Assembly: GCF_020034655.1 (NCBI RefSeq)
Contig: NZ_JAIQDJ010000007.1
Coordinates: forward strand, 1-64,000
DNA from: Thermomonas beijingensis
Lineage (GTDB): Bacteria > Pseudomonadota > Gammaproteobacteria > Xanthomonadales > Xanthomonadaceae
Length of the DNA: 64,000 bases
Direction: 5' to 3'
The stretch's first letter is position 1. The number at the start of each line of letters is the position of its first letter. This document shows, piece by piece, positions 44,157 to 52,849 of this stretch. The notes below the pieces were generated by a model, which had not been told where the DNA came from, did not search any database, and worked only from the letters and a program-made list of their open reading frames with translations. A program made the translations under genes and the position numbers.

Positions 44157-44318
44157 CGCCAATTCCTCCCGGGATATGCAGAACCAGCGGACGGATGCCG
44201 CCATTGCTGTGCACGGTAATCACTTGCCGGGCGGGTGGGCATTGGACGTTAGGACAATGTTGCATCGCCCGATTGGCAACGACACTCGCAGCCCAACGTC
44301 CGTTGCCCGGAGTGGCGC

Positions 44319-45722
44319 ATGTCGTTTTTGATCGTATTGGCCGCACTGTGCTTCCTGATGGTGGTGGCCTACCGCGGCTACAGCGTGATCCTGTTCGCGC
44401 CGGTAGCGGCGCTGGGCGCGGTACTGCTGACCGATCCGCAACTGGTGGCACCTATGTTCACCGGCTTGTTCATGGACAAGATGGTCGGCTTTCTGAAACT
44501 GTATTTTCCAGTGTTTTTGCTGGGCGCGGTGTTCGGAAAAGTGATCGAGTTGTCGGGGTTTTCCAAGGCCATCGTGCGGGCCACCATCCGCGTGGTGGGC
44601 GCGCAGCGGGCGATGCTCTCCATCGTGCTGGTGTGCGCGCTGCTGACCTACGGCGGGGTGTCGCTGTTCGTGGTGGTGTTTGCGGTGTATCCGTTCGCTG
44701 CCGAATTATTTCGCCAATCCAATATCCCCAAGCGGCTGATCCCCGGCACGATTGCGCTGGGCGCGTTCACCTTCACCATGGATGCGCTGCCGGGCACGCC
44801 GCAGATCCAGAACATCATCCCCACCACGTTTTTCGGCACCAACACCTGGGCCGCGCCCACGCTGGGCAGTTTGGGCGGGGTGTTTATCCTGATCGTGGGC
44901 ATGAGCTATCTGGAATGGCGCCGCCGCGCCGCACTGCAAGCCGGCGAGGGCTATGGCGATGCCGCCAGCCTGCGCAACGAGCCGGCGGCCTTTGCCGGTG
45001 GCAAACTCGCGCATCCACTCATCGCCATCTTGCCGCTGCTGCTGGTCGGTGTGGTCAATAAGCTGCTGACCTTGTGGATCCCCCAACATTACGGCGATAG
45101 CACCAGCTTCGTGCCGGCGGTGATTGGCAACCCTGCACCGGTGGTGCAGGAAATTTCGAAAGTCGCGGCGATCTGGGCGGTAGAAGGCGCGCTGCTGGCC
45201 GGTATCGCCTGTGTGCTGCTGTTTGCATGGAAGCCGGTCAAAGCAAGTTTTGCCGAAGGCAGCAAATCCGCCATCTCCGGTGCACTGCTGGCCGGCATGA
45301 ATACCGCATCCGAATACGGCTTTGGTGCCGTCATCGCCGCCCTGCCCGGCTTTTTGGTGGTGGCGCACGCGCTGGGTTCGATCCCCAATCCGTTGGTGAA
45401 CGAAGCGGTGACCGTCACCGCCCTGGCCGGCATCACCGGCAGCGCATCGGGTGGCATGAGCATTGCGCTGGCGGCGATGGCGGACACCTTCATCGCCAAT
45501 GCGCATGCCGCAGGCATCCCGATGGAGGTACTGCATCGGGTGGCCGCAATGGCCTCCGGCGGCATGGATACCCTGCCGCACAACGGTGCAGTCATCACCC
45601 TGCTCGCGGTCACCGGGCTGAACCATCGCCAATCCTACAAAGATATTTTTGCCGTTACCTGCATCAAGACGCTGGCGGTGTTTGTGGTCATTGCGGCCTA
45701 TTACATGTTCGGGCTGGTGTGA
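44319..45722 (+). CDS. GntP-family permease, possible 3-hydroxybutyrate importer
   Basis: A 467-residue inner-membrane permease with about 12 helices. It opens FLIVLAALCFLMVVAYRGYS and carries YPFAAELFRQSNIPKRLIPG, GAFTFTMDALPGTPQIQNII and ITGSASGGMSIALAAMADTF, features of the GntP clan. Close relatives include gluconate and D-3-hydroxybutyrate permeases; the neighbouring PHA degradation genes favour 3-hydroxybutyrate. Divergent from the TonB receptor. The substrate is an inference from context. Confidence 0.82.
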   Translation: MSFLIVLAALCFLMVVAYRGYSVILFAPVAALGAVLLTDPQLVAPMFTGLFMDKMVGFLKLYFPVFLLGAVFGKVIELSGFSKAIVRATIRVVGAQRAMLSIVLVCALLTYGGVSLFVVVFAVYPFAAELFRQSNIPKRLIPGTIALGAFTFTMDALPGTPQIQNIIPTTFFGTNTWAAPTLGSLGGVFILIVGMSYLEWRRRAALQAGEGYGDAASLRNEPAAFAGGKLAHPLIAILPLLLVGVVNKLLTLWIPQHYGDSTSFVPAVIGNPAPVVQEISKVAAIWAVEGALLAGIACVLLFAWKPVKASFAEGSKSAISGALLAGMNTASEYGFGAVIAALPGFLVVAHALGSIPNPLVNEAVTVTALAGITGSASGGMSIALAAMADTFIANAHAAGIPMEVLHRVAAMASGGMDTLPHNGAVITLLAVTGLNHRQSYKDIFAVTCIKTLAVFVVIAAYYMFGLV

Positions 45723-45755
45723 CGGGCTTGTCAGACAGGTGGATTGCCACGCACC

Positions 45756-47048
45756 ATGCGTGGCATGAATGACATCGAAAACCCGCACACACTGTCACGC
45801 CGCACCACTCCGACGTGGGAAGTTGAATTACTGATTTCCGGTATTGCGGTGTTTGCCATGCTGCAATTGCCAGGCTGGCTGGATGACCGGTTTTTCGCGC
45901 TGCGCCCGCGGTTTGATTCCGACTGGCGAACGGTGCTGCAGCTGGTGTACATCTACGCCAGAAGTGCGGCGCTGATTCTGGCCTTGACCTTCGTCCTGCA
46001 TCTGCTGCTGCGTGCGCGCTGGATTGCCTTGGTGGGCATGCATTCGGTGTATCCCGATGGCATTCGCTGGGACAAACTACGCATTGGCCCGATTGCACGC
46101 GCGATGGAGCAAGCGCGTGAAATATCATTCCCTGACATCATCGAAAACGCCGATAACCGCGCCACCATCTTGTTTGCAGTCGGAGTCACTCAAGCGATGT
46201 TTGTGGTGGTGATCTCAATCGCCGCGATCAGCATACTTGGGTTGTCCATGATAATTGCCGCACTGAGCGGCGGCCGACTAGATCCAAGCAGTATTCTGGT
46301 CGTGCTCATGGGGCTCTGGGTGGTGCCGTCGGCAGTAGCGGCAATGATTGACCATAAGTACGGTAGTGCATTAACGCCAAATAGCCGTTGGTACCGGCTA
46401 TTGCAGCGCATGTTCGGAGTCTATGCGAGGCTTGGTTTTCGCCGCAGCAACAACCCGGTGATGGCGTTGCTGAGCAGCCACAGCAGCGACCGCAAAGTAC
46501 TCACTGCCACTATGCTGCTGATGTTCCTTGCACTAGGGGTGACAATATTCAGTGGGACACTGCAGCGTGAGCCATCCTTGCTTGGCAATTACGCACTGTT
46601 TCCTGCCGGACGCGATGTGCGGGCCCTCGATAGTGCCCACTACGATGACCAGCGCAACCCTGCGCGGGATGATGCCGTGCCCTATGTGCAGTCCGCGATC
46701 ATCAAGGATGCCTACGCACAGTTGGTGGTGCCGTTCCAACCCAATCGCGATACTTCCGCGATGCAGCGGCGTTGCCCGCAGACCCGGGCACAGTCCGCAC
46801 AAACACGGCTGACCTGCTTGTCCGCACTGCACACGGTTACGCTGGACGGCAAGCCACTGCCTGAACTGCGCTATGAAATTTCCAGCGACCCACGCACCGA
46901 CCGCCCCGCCCTGCTGGCGATGATCGATGTGCGCACACTCGCTAACGGGCGGCATGAATTACATGTAACGCGCCCTCCGCGCAGCGGAAGCTCCGCGAAG
47001 GACATCTCACAAGATCCCGGTTTCGATGTGATTGCATTCTGGCGCTGA
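45756..47048 (+). CDS. multi-pass membrane protein of unknown function
   Basis: A 430-residue protein with five hydrophobic segments (LISGIAVFAMLQLPGWLDD; ALILALTFVLHLLLRARW; FVVVISIAAISILGLSMII; ILVVLMGLWVVPSAVAAM; MLLMFLALGVTIFSG), then a hydrophilic carboxy-terminal domain of about 150 residues holding a Cys pair (RRCPQTRAQSAQTRLTC) that could form a disulfide outside the cytoplasm. No known domain recognised. The start is uncertain: TTG at 45744, ATG at 45756 or 45765. Possibly co-transcribed with the upstream permease (33 bp from its stop). Confidence 0.75.
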   Translation: MRGMNDIENPHTLSRRTTPTWEVELLISGIAVFAMLQLPGWLDDRFFALRPRFDSDWRTVLQLVYIYARSAALILALTFVLHLLLRARWIALVGMHSVYPDGIRWDKLRIGPIARAMEQAREISFPDIIENADNRATILFAVGVTQAMFVVVISIAAISILGLSMIIAALSGGRLDPSSILVVLMGLWVVPSAVAAMIDHKYGSALTPNSRWYRLLQRMFGVYARLGFRRSNNPVMALLSSHSSDRKVLTATMLLMFLALGVTIFSGTLQREPSLLGNYALFPAGRDVRALDSAHYDDQRNPARDDAVPYVQSAIIKDAYAQLVVPFQPNRDTSAMQRRCPQTRAQSAQTRLTCLSALHTVTLDGKPLPELRYEISSDPRTDRPALLAMIDVRTLANGRHELHVTRPPRSGSSAKDISQDPGFDVIAFWR

Positions 47049-47079
47049 CCTGACCGCCAGCAACTTCTAAACTAACGCG

Positions 47080-48183
47080 GTGAACACTCCGCAGCGCAAG
47101 ATCATCCACGTGGACATGGACGCGTTTTACGCGTCGGTGGAGCAGCGTGATAACCCGTCCTTGCGCGGGCAACCGGTCGTAGTGGCGTGGAAAGGATCGC
47201 GTTCTGTGGTGTGTGCGGCCAGCTACGAGGCACGCACGTTTGGCGTACGCTCGGCAATGCCGGCGCTGCGTGCGGAAAAACTCTGCCCGCAGGCGGTGTT
47301 CGTGCCACCGGACTTTTCCCGCTACAAAGCGGTCTCCCGGCAGGTGCGCAGCATCTTTGAACGCTATACCCACTTGATCGAACCACTGTCGCTGGATGAA
47401 GCCTATCTGGACGTCACCACGCCCCTGCGTGACCTGGGGAGTGCTACTGCCATCGCGCAAGAAATACGCAGCGCAATTTTCGAACAAACCCAGCTCACCG
47501 CGTCGGCCGGCATCGCGCCCAATAAATTCCTGGCCAAGATCGCCAGCGACTGGAACAAACCCAATGGGCAATTCGTGGTCAAACCCACAATGGTGGACGC
47601 TTTTTTGGCACCGCTGGCGGTGGGCAAGCTGCCGGGTGTGGGCAAGGTGATGGAAGCCAAACTGGCCGAGCTGGGCATCCACACCTGCAATGATCTGCGC
47701 AGCTTCGGTGCGGAGCCGCTGCAACTGCGCTTCGGGCGCTGGGGCCGACGGCTGCATGAGTTGGCCTTCGGGATCGACCAGCGCGAGGTGCAAAGCGTGC
47801 GCGCCACCTTGCAGATTTCCAGCGAAGACACCTTCCCGGTGGATCTGCCGCTGGACGCGCTGGAGCCGCATATTCGTCGCTTGGCGGCCGCTACATGGCA
47901 GGGCTATGGCAAGGAATGGCAGCGCCACCCCGGTCGCATCGCCCGCACCGTGGTGCTGAAACTGAAAACGGCCGACTTCCGCAGCCTGACGCGCAGCTTG
48001 ACCGGGGCGGAACCGCCCACCTCGGAACAGGCCCTGGCCGATATCGCCTGTGCCCTGCGCGCGCGCGTGGATCTGCCCGTGCAGACACGCTACCGGTTAG
48101 TGGGCGTGGGGCTGTCCGGCTTTGCCGAGGCCGACGGCAGCCCGGCGCAAGAGGACCTGTTTTTGTCCGCCACGCCGGCATGA
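47080..48183 (+). CDS. dinB: DNA polymerase IV
   Basis: A 367-residue Y-family translesion polymerase. Catalytic motifs HVDMDAFYASVEQRDNP (amino end) and SLDEAYLDVT; the helix-hairpin-helix is in LPGVGKVMEAKL and the little-finger domain follows. GTG start at 47080. A typical SOS box (CTGT-N8-ACAG) was not seen upstream. The carboxy-terminal end lacks an obvious QLxLF beta-clamp motif but ends QEDLFLS, which may serve. Confidence 0.95.
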   Translation: MNTPQRKIIHVDMDAFYASVEQRDNPSLRGQPVVVAWKGSRSVVCAASYEARTFGVRSAMPALRAEKLCPQAVFVPPDFSRYKAVSRQVRSIFERYTHLIEPLSLDEAYLDVTTPLRDLGSATAIAQEIRSAIFEQTQLTASAGIAPNKFLAKIASDWNKPNGQFVVKPTMVDAFLAPLAVGKLPGVGKVMEAKLAELGIHTCNDLRSFGAEPLQLRFGRWGRRLHELAFGIDQREVQSVRATLQISSEDTFPVDLPLDALEPHIRRLAAATWQGYGKEWQRHPGRIARTVVLKLKTADFRSLTRSLTGAEPPTSEQALADIACALRARVDLPVQTRYRLVGVGLSGFAEADGSPAQEDLFLSATPA

Positions 48184-48252
48184 CCACGCAGGTGTGAACA
48201 CCGCCGCAAGAATGGAACAATCACTCCAGATTGCAAGCGCTAGGCTGTCGCA

Positions 48253-49464
48253 ATGACCACGCCTGCAGCCAGTCCTGCCACGACTCCCCTAGTGCCCTCA
48301 ACCGCACCCCTGGGTGATGATTTGCGCGGGCTGTTGCGTCTGTTGCTGCAGGCCATCACCGCCACCAGCGGGCTGGCCGAGCACGTCCATGCCAATGTCC
48401 TGGGCGTGCCGTCGCGGCTGCTGGGCGCACCCACCCGTGCGCGCACACGCGGCATTGCGGGCCTTGCTTACGCGTCAGTGCGTACCACCTCGCAGTGGCT
48501 GGGTGGCGGGCTGGACGCGGCCTTGGCCAAACTGCCGTTGGCTGCGCAAACCGGCACCCGATCAGCGCGGCGTGAGGCCCTGCTGGCCGCACTCAATGGC
48601 GTGTTGGGTGACCACCTGCAGGCCAGCAGCAATTCCCTGGCGTTGTCCGCTTGCCTGCGCAGCAATGGACAAGTCTTGCCGCTGGATGACGCGGCATGGC
48701 CCGCCAGCCTGCCCTTTGCAACCCCCAAACTGCTGGTGCAGGTGCACGGGCTGTGCATGAACGACCTGCAATGGCGTCAGCAAGGCCACGATCACGGTGC
48801 GCAACTGGCCGCCGAGCATGGCTATACGCCGGTCCATCTGCACTACAACAGCGGCCTGTCGATCGCCAGCAACGGCGAAGCATTCGCGCAGTTGTTGCAA
48901 CAATTGCTGGCGCGCTGGCCGGTGCCGATGGAGCGCTTTGCCATCCTCGGCCACAGCATGGGCGGCTTGGTGACACGCGCCGCGATTCTGCACGCCAGCC
49001 GTAACGCGCAAGCATGGTTGCAACAGCTCGATCAAGTCGTGTTTCTGGGTACCCCGCATCACGGCGCGCCGCTGGAACGGGCCGGCCATCTGCTGCAACA
49101 CACCTTGGGCCTGACGCCGTGGACAGCCCCCTTCACGGGCATCGGACGGTTGCGCAGCATCGGCATCCAGGACCTGCGACACGGCAGCATCGGCGCACCG
49201 AATGCAGACTACCCGCCGTTGCCGGCAGGCCTGCGCGCCTACGCCGTTGCAGCCTCCACCCAAGCCATTGCAGCGGGCCGCGGCGGCCGCTATCCGCGTG
49301 GTGACGGCTTGGTGCCCATTGCCAGCGCCCTGGGCGAACACCGCGACCCCCGCCGCAATCTGCGCATCCCCAAAGCGCACCAATATCTGGTGGCCGGCAC
49401 TGGCCATATCGGGCTGCTCAGCAGCATCGAGGTGTACCAACAGTTGCGGCGTTGGTTGGCGTAA
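48253..49464 (+). CDS. PGAP1/lipase-like alpha/beta hydrolase
   Basis: A 403-residue soluble hydrolase. After about 130 residues of helical amino region, the core shows LLVQVHGLCMNDLQWR (oxyanion region), the nucleophile elbow GHSMGGLVTRAAI, VFLGTPHHGAPLERAGHLLQ and a final GTGHIGLLSSIEVY carrying the presumed catalytic His. This is the pattern of PGAP1-type esterases; bacterial members usually act on lipids, but the substrate is unknown. No signal peptide. Overlaps the frame of the next MFS gene upstream of its chosen start. Confidence 0.85.
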   Translation: MTTPAASPATTPLVPSTAPLGDDLRGLLRLLLQAITATSGLAEHVHANVLGVPSRLLGAPTRARTRGIAGLAYASVRTTSQWLGGGLDAALAKLPLAAQTGTRSARREALLAALNGVLGDHLQASSNSLALSACLRSNGQVLPLDDAAWPASLPFATPKLLVQVHGLCMNDLQWRQQGHDHGAQLAAEHGYTPVHLHYNSGLSIASNGEAFAQLLQQLLARWPVPMERFAILGHSMGGLVTRAAILHASRNAQAWLQQLDQVVFLGTPHHGAPLERAGHLLQHTLGLTPWTAPFTGIGRLRSIGIQDLRHGSIGAPNADYPPLPAGLRAYAVAASTQAIAAGRGGRYPRGDGLVPIASALGEHRDPRRNLRIPKAHQYLVAGTGHIGLLSSIEVYQQLRRWLA

Positions 49465-49508
49465 TTGGCATGCACCACAGCGTGGTGCAAATACCCTACG
49501 CTTGCGTG

Positions 49509-50816
49509 ATGCACACGCCCATCGACCACACAGCACTCACCCGCCCCCAGCTCAAAACCCTCGCCCTGGCCTCATTGGGCGGCGCGTTGGAGTTTTACGA
49601 TTTCGTGGTGTTTGTATTTTTCGCCACCACCATGGGGGCGTTGTTCTTTCCGGCGGACATGCCCGGCTGGCTGAAACAAGTGCAGACCTTCGGCATTTTC
49701 GCTGCCGGTTATCTGGCGCGGCCGCTGGGTGGCATTGTGATGGCGCATTTTGGCGATCTGTCCGGGCGCAAGCGGATGTTCATGCTCAGCATCTTGCTGA
49801 TGGCCATCCCTACCTTGTTGATGGGGCTGCTGCCGACGTATGCACAGATTGGCGTGCTGGCACCGATCCTGCTGTTGCTGCTGCGCATCTTGCAGGGTGC
49901 GGCGATTGGCGGCGAAGCACCGGGGGCGTGGGTGTTTGTCAGCGAACATGTGGCACCGGGTCGGCGTAATTTTGCGTGCGGCGCGTTGTCGCTCGGGCTA
50001 CTGGCTGGCATCTTGCTGGGCTCGCTGGTGGCGCTGCTGGTCAACGCCAACCTGGATGACGCGCAGCTGTTGGCCTGGGGGTGGCGCATCCCCTTCGTCC
50101 TAGGCGGCGTATTCGGATTATTGGCTTTGCATCTGCGCCGGCAATTGCACGAAACCCCGGTGTTTGCGCAGTTGCAGGCGCAAAAACAATTGGCTGCAGG
50201 GTTGCCGCTCAAATCCGTGCTGCGCGATCACGGCACTGCCGTCATCATCGGCATGTTGCTGACTTGGCTACTCACCGCTGCCGTAGTGGTAACCATCTTG
50301 ATGATGCCCACCTTCCTGCAAAGCATGGGGGTATCTCGCAGCGATGCGCTGACGGGGAATGCGCTGGCGGTGCTGGCTGCAATGGCCGCCAACTTGATTG
50401 CAGGTGCGCTGGCCGACCGCTTCGGTGCAGGCCGCGTGCTGGCATTGTGGAGTGTGCTGCTTGGCGCGGCATTTTTCGCCTTCTACCAAAGCGCCCAAGC
50501 CGGCGAATACTCGCACCTGTTGTATGCACTGGCCGGCAGTGCAGTGGGCCTGACCGCGATGATCCCCGCCATTGCACTGGGCGGGTTTCCGGCCAGCGTG
50601 CGGTTTTCCGGATTGTCGTTTGCTTACAACGTGGCGTATGCCATCGCCGGTGGTCTGACCCCCGTGCTGCTGAGTTTGGCAATGAAGGGCAACCCCAGCG
50701 CGCCATTGCATTACATGCTGGCCATGGCGGCGCTGGGGCTGGTGCTGGGGGTGCTGGTGCAATTGCGTCAACCGCGCACGGTCACGGCAAGTGCCCCGCT
50801 GCCACCGGCAGGCTGA
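49509..50816 (+). CDS. MFS transporter, metabolite:proton symporter (MHS) type
   Basis: A 435-residue 12-helix transporter. Amino end LGGALEFYDFVVFVFFATTM and motif A GDLSGRKRMFMLSILLMAIP are MHS-family marks; the group carries dicarboxylates, proline, betaine, citrate and the like. ATG at 49509 is at a natural amino end; the frame opens at 49452. Its final 35 bp overlap the 3' end of the CocE-type gene on the other strand. Substrate unknown. Confidence 0.85.
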   Translation: MHTPIDHTALTRPQLKTLALASLGGALEFYDFVVFVFFATTMGALFFPADMPGWLKQVQTFGIFAAGYLARPLGGIVMAHFGDLSGRKRMFMLSILLMAIPTLLMGLLPTYAQIGVLAPILLLLLRILQGAAIGGEAPGAWVFVSEHVAPGRRNFACGALSLGLLAGILLGSLVALLVNANLDDAQLLAWGWRIPFVLGGVFGLLALHLRRQLHETPVFAQLQAQKQLAAGLPLKSVLRDHGTAVIIGMLLTWLLTAAVVVTILMMPTFLQSMGVSRSDALTGNALAVLAAMAANLIAGALADRFGAGRVLALWSVLLGAAFFAFYQSAQAGEYSHLLYALAGSAVGLTAMIPAIALGGFPASVRFSGLSFAYNVAYAIAGGLTPVLLSLAMKGNPSAPLHYMLAMAALGLVLGVLVQLRQPRTVTASAPLPPAG

Positions 50817-52719
50817 TAAAACTGGCCTGTTGCGGCGTGGCCCAGATGCGTTGAGTCGCTTTGCGGTAATCGTCCGGCTTGGCCAGGAAGATGTTGTTCA
50901 CATACGTCTGTGGATTGCGGTCGTACAGCGGGAACAAGCTGGACTGGATCTGCACCATCAGCCGGTGCCCCGGCTTCAGCACGTGATTCACATTGGGCAA
51001 GTCGAAGCTGTACATCAGCGGCTGATCCGATGCCAACGCCTTGGGCGCATCGAAGCCTTCGCGATAACGGCCACGGAAAATGGTGAGCGCAATCGGCAAT
51101 TCATAGCCGGCCATTTTCGGGTCATCCGGGTATTGATCGGGGTACACGTCAATCAATTTCACGACCCAATCACTGTCACTGCCGGATGTACTGGCGAACA
51201 AATGCGCCACCGGCACGCCAGCCAGCTTCACTGGCGCAGTCAGCTCTGCACTGGTGTAGCTCAGCACATCGGTGCGGCCATCCACAAAGCGCTGGTCACG
51301 CACCAGCCACGTGGTCCACGTGGCGCGGTCGCCCATATCCACCGGGCGTGGCACAAACGGCACCGGCTTGGCGGGGTCGGACACATATTCGGCGTACTGC
51401 GCGCCGCTGTTGTCCTGCGTACCACGCAAGGTTTGGTCGGCATGCAGATACAGCGGCACCGAGGCCTGCGCGCAGCCCTGTGCGCAACTTTGCGGCCAGT
51501 GCTGATAGGTATCCCAGCGGTTGCTTGCCGCATCGTAAATCCACACCGGCGGCGTCTTCGCGATGGGCGCGCCCGTCTTCAAATATTGATCGAAGAACGG
51601 CTTGAGCACGTTGCGCCGCCATTGCTGGGCGGTGTCGCCGTCAAACTTCAAATCCCCCAAGCTGCTGCCATCGTAATTGGCTTGGCTGTGCCGCCACGGG
51701 CCAATCACCAGGAAATTGCGGGTGTTGTCGGTGTCCTTGGATTCCAGCGCCGCCCACGCATGGTTGCCGCCGTACATGTCCTCCTGATCCCATAACCCTT
51801 GTTCCCACATCACCGGCACGTTGATAGCCGGCAGCCTGGCAAGCAGTTTGTCCAAGCCTTGCTGCTGCCAATAGCTGTCGTAGCTGGGGTGCTCCAGCAG
51901 CTTGTGCCACGCCGGCAACTGCTCCAGTCCGGCAGCGCGGGCGTAATCGCCTACCGAGCCTGCACGCAGGAAGTTGGTGTAGTCGTCATTGGTGGCGCGA
52001 GGCATCCCCACACCTGGCCCACGTGCTGCGGTCTGGCCGGTGAGATAACCCAAATTGATCTGCCGGTAGGCACCATTCTGGAACCAATCATCACCAATCC
52101 AGCCATCGATCATCGGGCTTTCCGGCGCGGCCACTTTCAATGCCGGGTGCGGCTGCAACAAGGCCATCACCACCGTGAAGCCTTCATACGAAGAGCCCAG
52201 CATGCCCACCCGGCCATTGCTTTGCGGAATGTTTTTGACCAACCAGTCGATGGTGTCGTAGGCATCGGTGCTGTTGTCGATCCCGGTTTTGTTGAGCGGG
52301 CCACGCGGTGGCCGCGTCATCACGTAATCGCCTTCCGAGCCGTACTTGCCGCGGATATCCTGAAACACGCGGATATAGCCATCTTCGGCAAAAGCGGTAT
52401 CGCCCTGCGGCAGCGCATCCACCATGCGCGTGGCGTTGTCGATGCGTTCTGCACGTTTGGCGGCGTTGTAGGGCGTGCGGGTCAGAATGATGGGCGCATC
52501 GTGTGCACCTTTGGGAAGCAGGATGACCGTGTACAACTTGACCCCATCGCGCATCGGCACCATCACCACGCGCTTGGTGAAGTCGCGCTGCGGCTCTGGT
52601 ACGACGAATGTCTTGCCGGTGATATCCGGCGTCATCGGCGCGGTTTGCGTCCATCCATTGCCGGCCATGGCCAGCGCCAAGGCCAGAGCAGATACCCGCA
52701 GTACAGCTTGCAGCTTCAT
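50782..52719 (-). CDS. CocE/NonD-family hydrolase (X-Pro dipeptidase / acylase fold)
   Basis: A 645-residue secreted hydrolase with a signal peptide (VSALALALAMAGNGWTQ). Peptidase S15/CocE fold: VVMVPMRDGVKLYTVILLPK, nucleophile in RVGMLGSSYEGFTVVMAL, and carboxy-terminal jelly-roll (PVKLAGVPVAHLFASTSGSD, KPGHRLMVQIQSSLFPLYDR). Relatives include cocaine esterase, glutaryl-7-ACA acylase and the alpha-amino acid ester hydrolase of Xanthomonas. Substrate unknown. It converges on the MFS gene with a 35-bp overlap. Confidence 0.9.
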   Translation of the reverse strand: MKLQAVLRVSALALALAMAGNGWTQTAPMTPDITGKTFVVPEPQRDFTKRVVMVPMRDGVKLYTVILLPKGAHDAPIILTRTPYNAAKRAERIDNATRMVDALPQGDTAFAEDGYIRVFQDIRGKYGSEGDYVMTRPPRGPLNKTGIDNSTDAYDTIDWLVKNIPQSNGRVGMLGSSYEGFTVVMALLQPHPALKVAAPESPMIDGWIGDDWFQNGAYRQINLGYLTGQTAARGPGVGMPRATNDDYTNFLRAGSVGDYARAAGLEQLPAWHKLLEHPSYDSYWQQQGLDKLLARLPAINVPVMWEQGLWDQEDMYGGNHAWAALESKDTDNTRNFLVIGPWRHSQANYDGSSLGDLKFDGDTAQQWRRNVLKPFFDQYLKTGAPIAKTPPVWIYDAASNRWDTYQHWPQSCAQGCAQASVPLYLHADQTLRGTQDNSGAQYAEYVSDPAKPVPFVPRPVDMGDRATWTTWLVRDQRFVDGRTDVLSYTSAELTAPVKLAGVPVAHLFASTSGSDSDWVVKLIDVYPDQYPDDPKMAGYELPIALTIFRGRYREGFDAPKALASDQPLMYSFDLPNVNHVLKPGHRLMVQIQSSLFPLYDRNPQTYVNNIFLAKPDDYRKATQRIWATPQQASFISLPVAAGHLP

Positions 52720-52849
52720 TGCACCACTCCAGCCATCGCGTCAGCTTGGCAGTGTGGCACGCCGCCGCCACCGCCAACAGCCTGTCCATCTGCACTTAGT
52801 GACTGGTGCGAAGATCGCCTATGATGGGTCGATTGTGTGTGCAGTGCGG

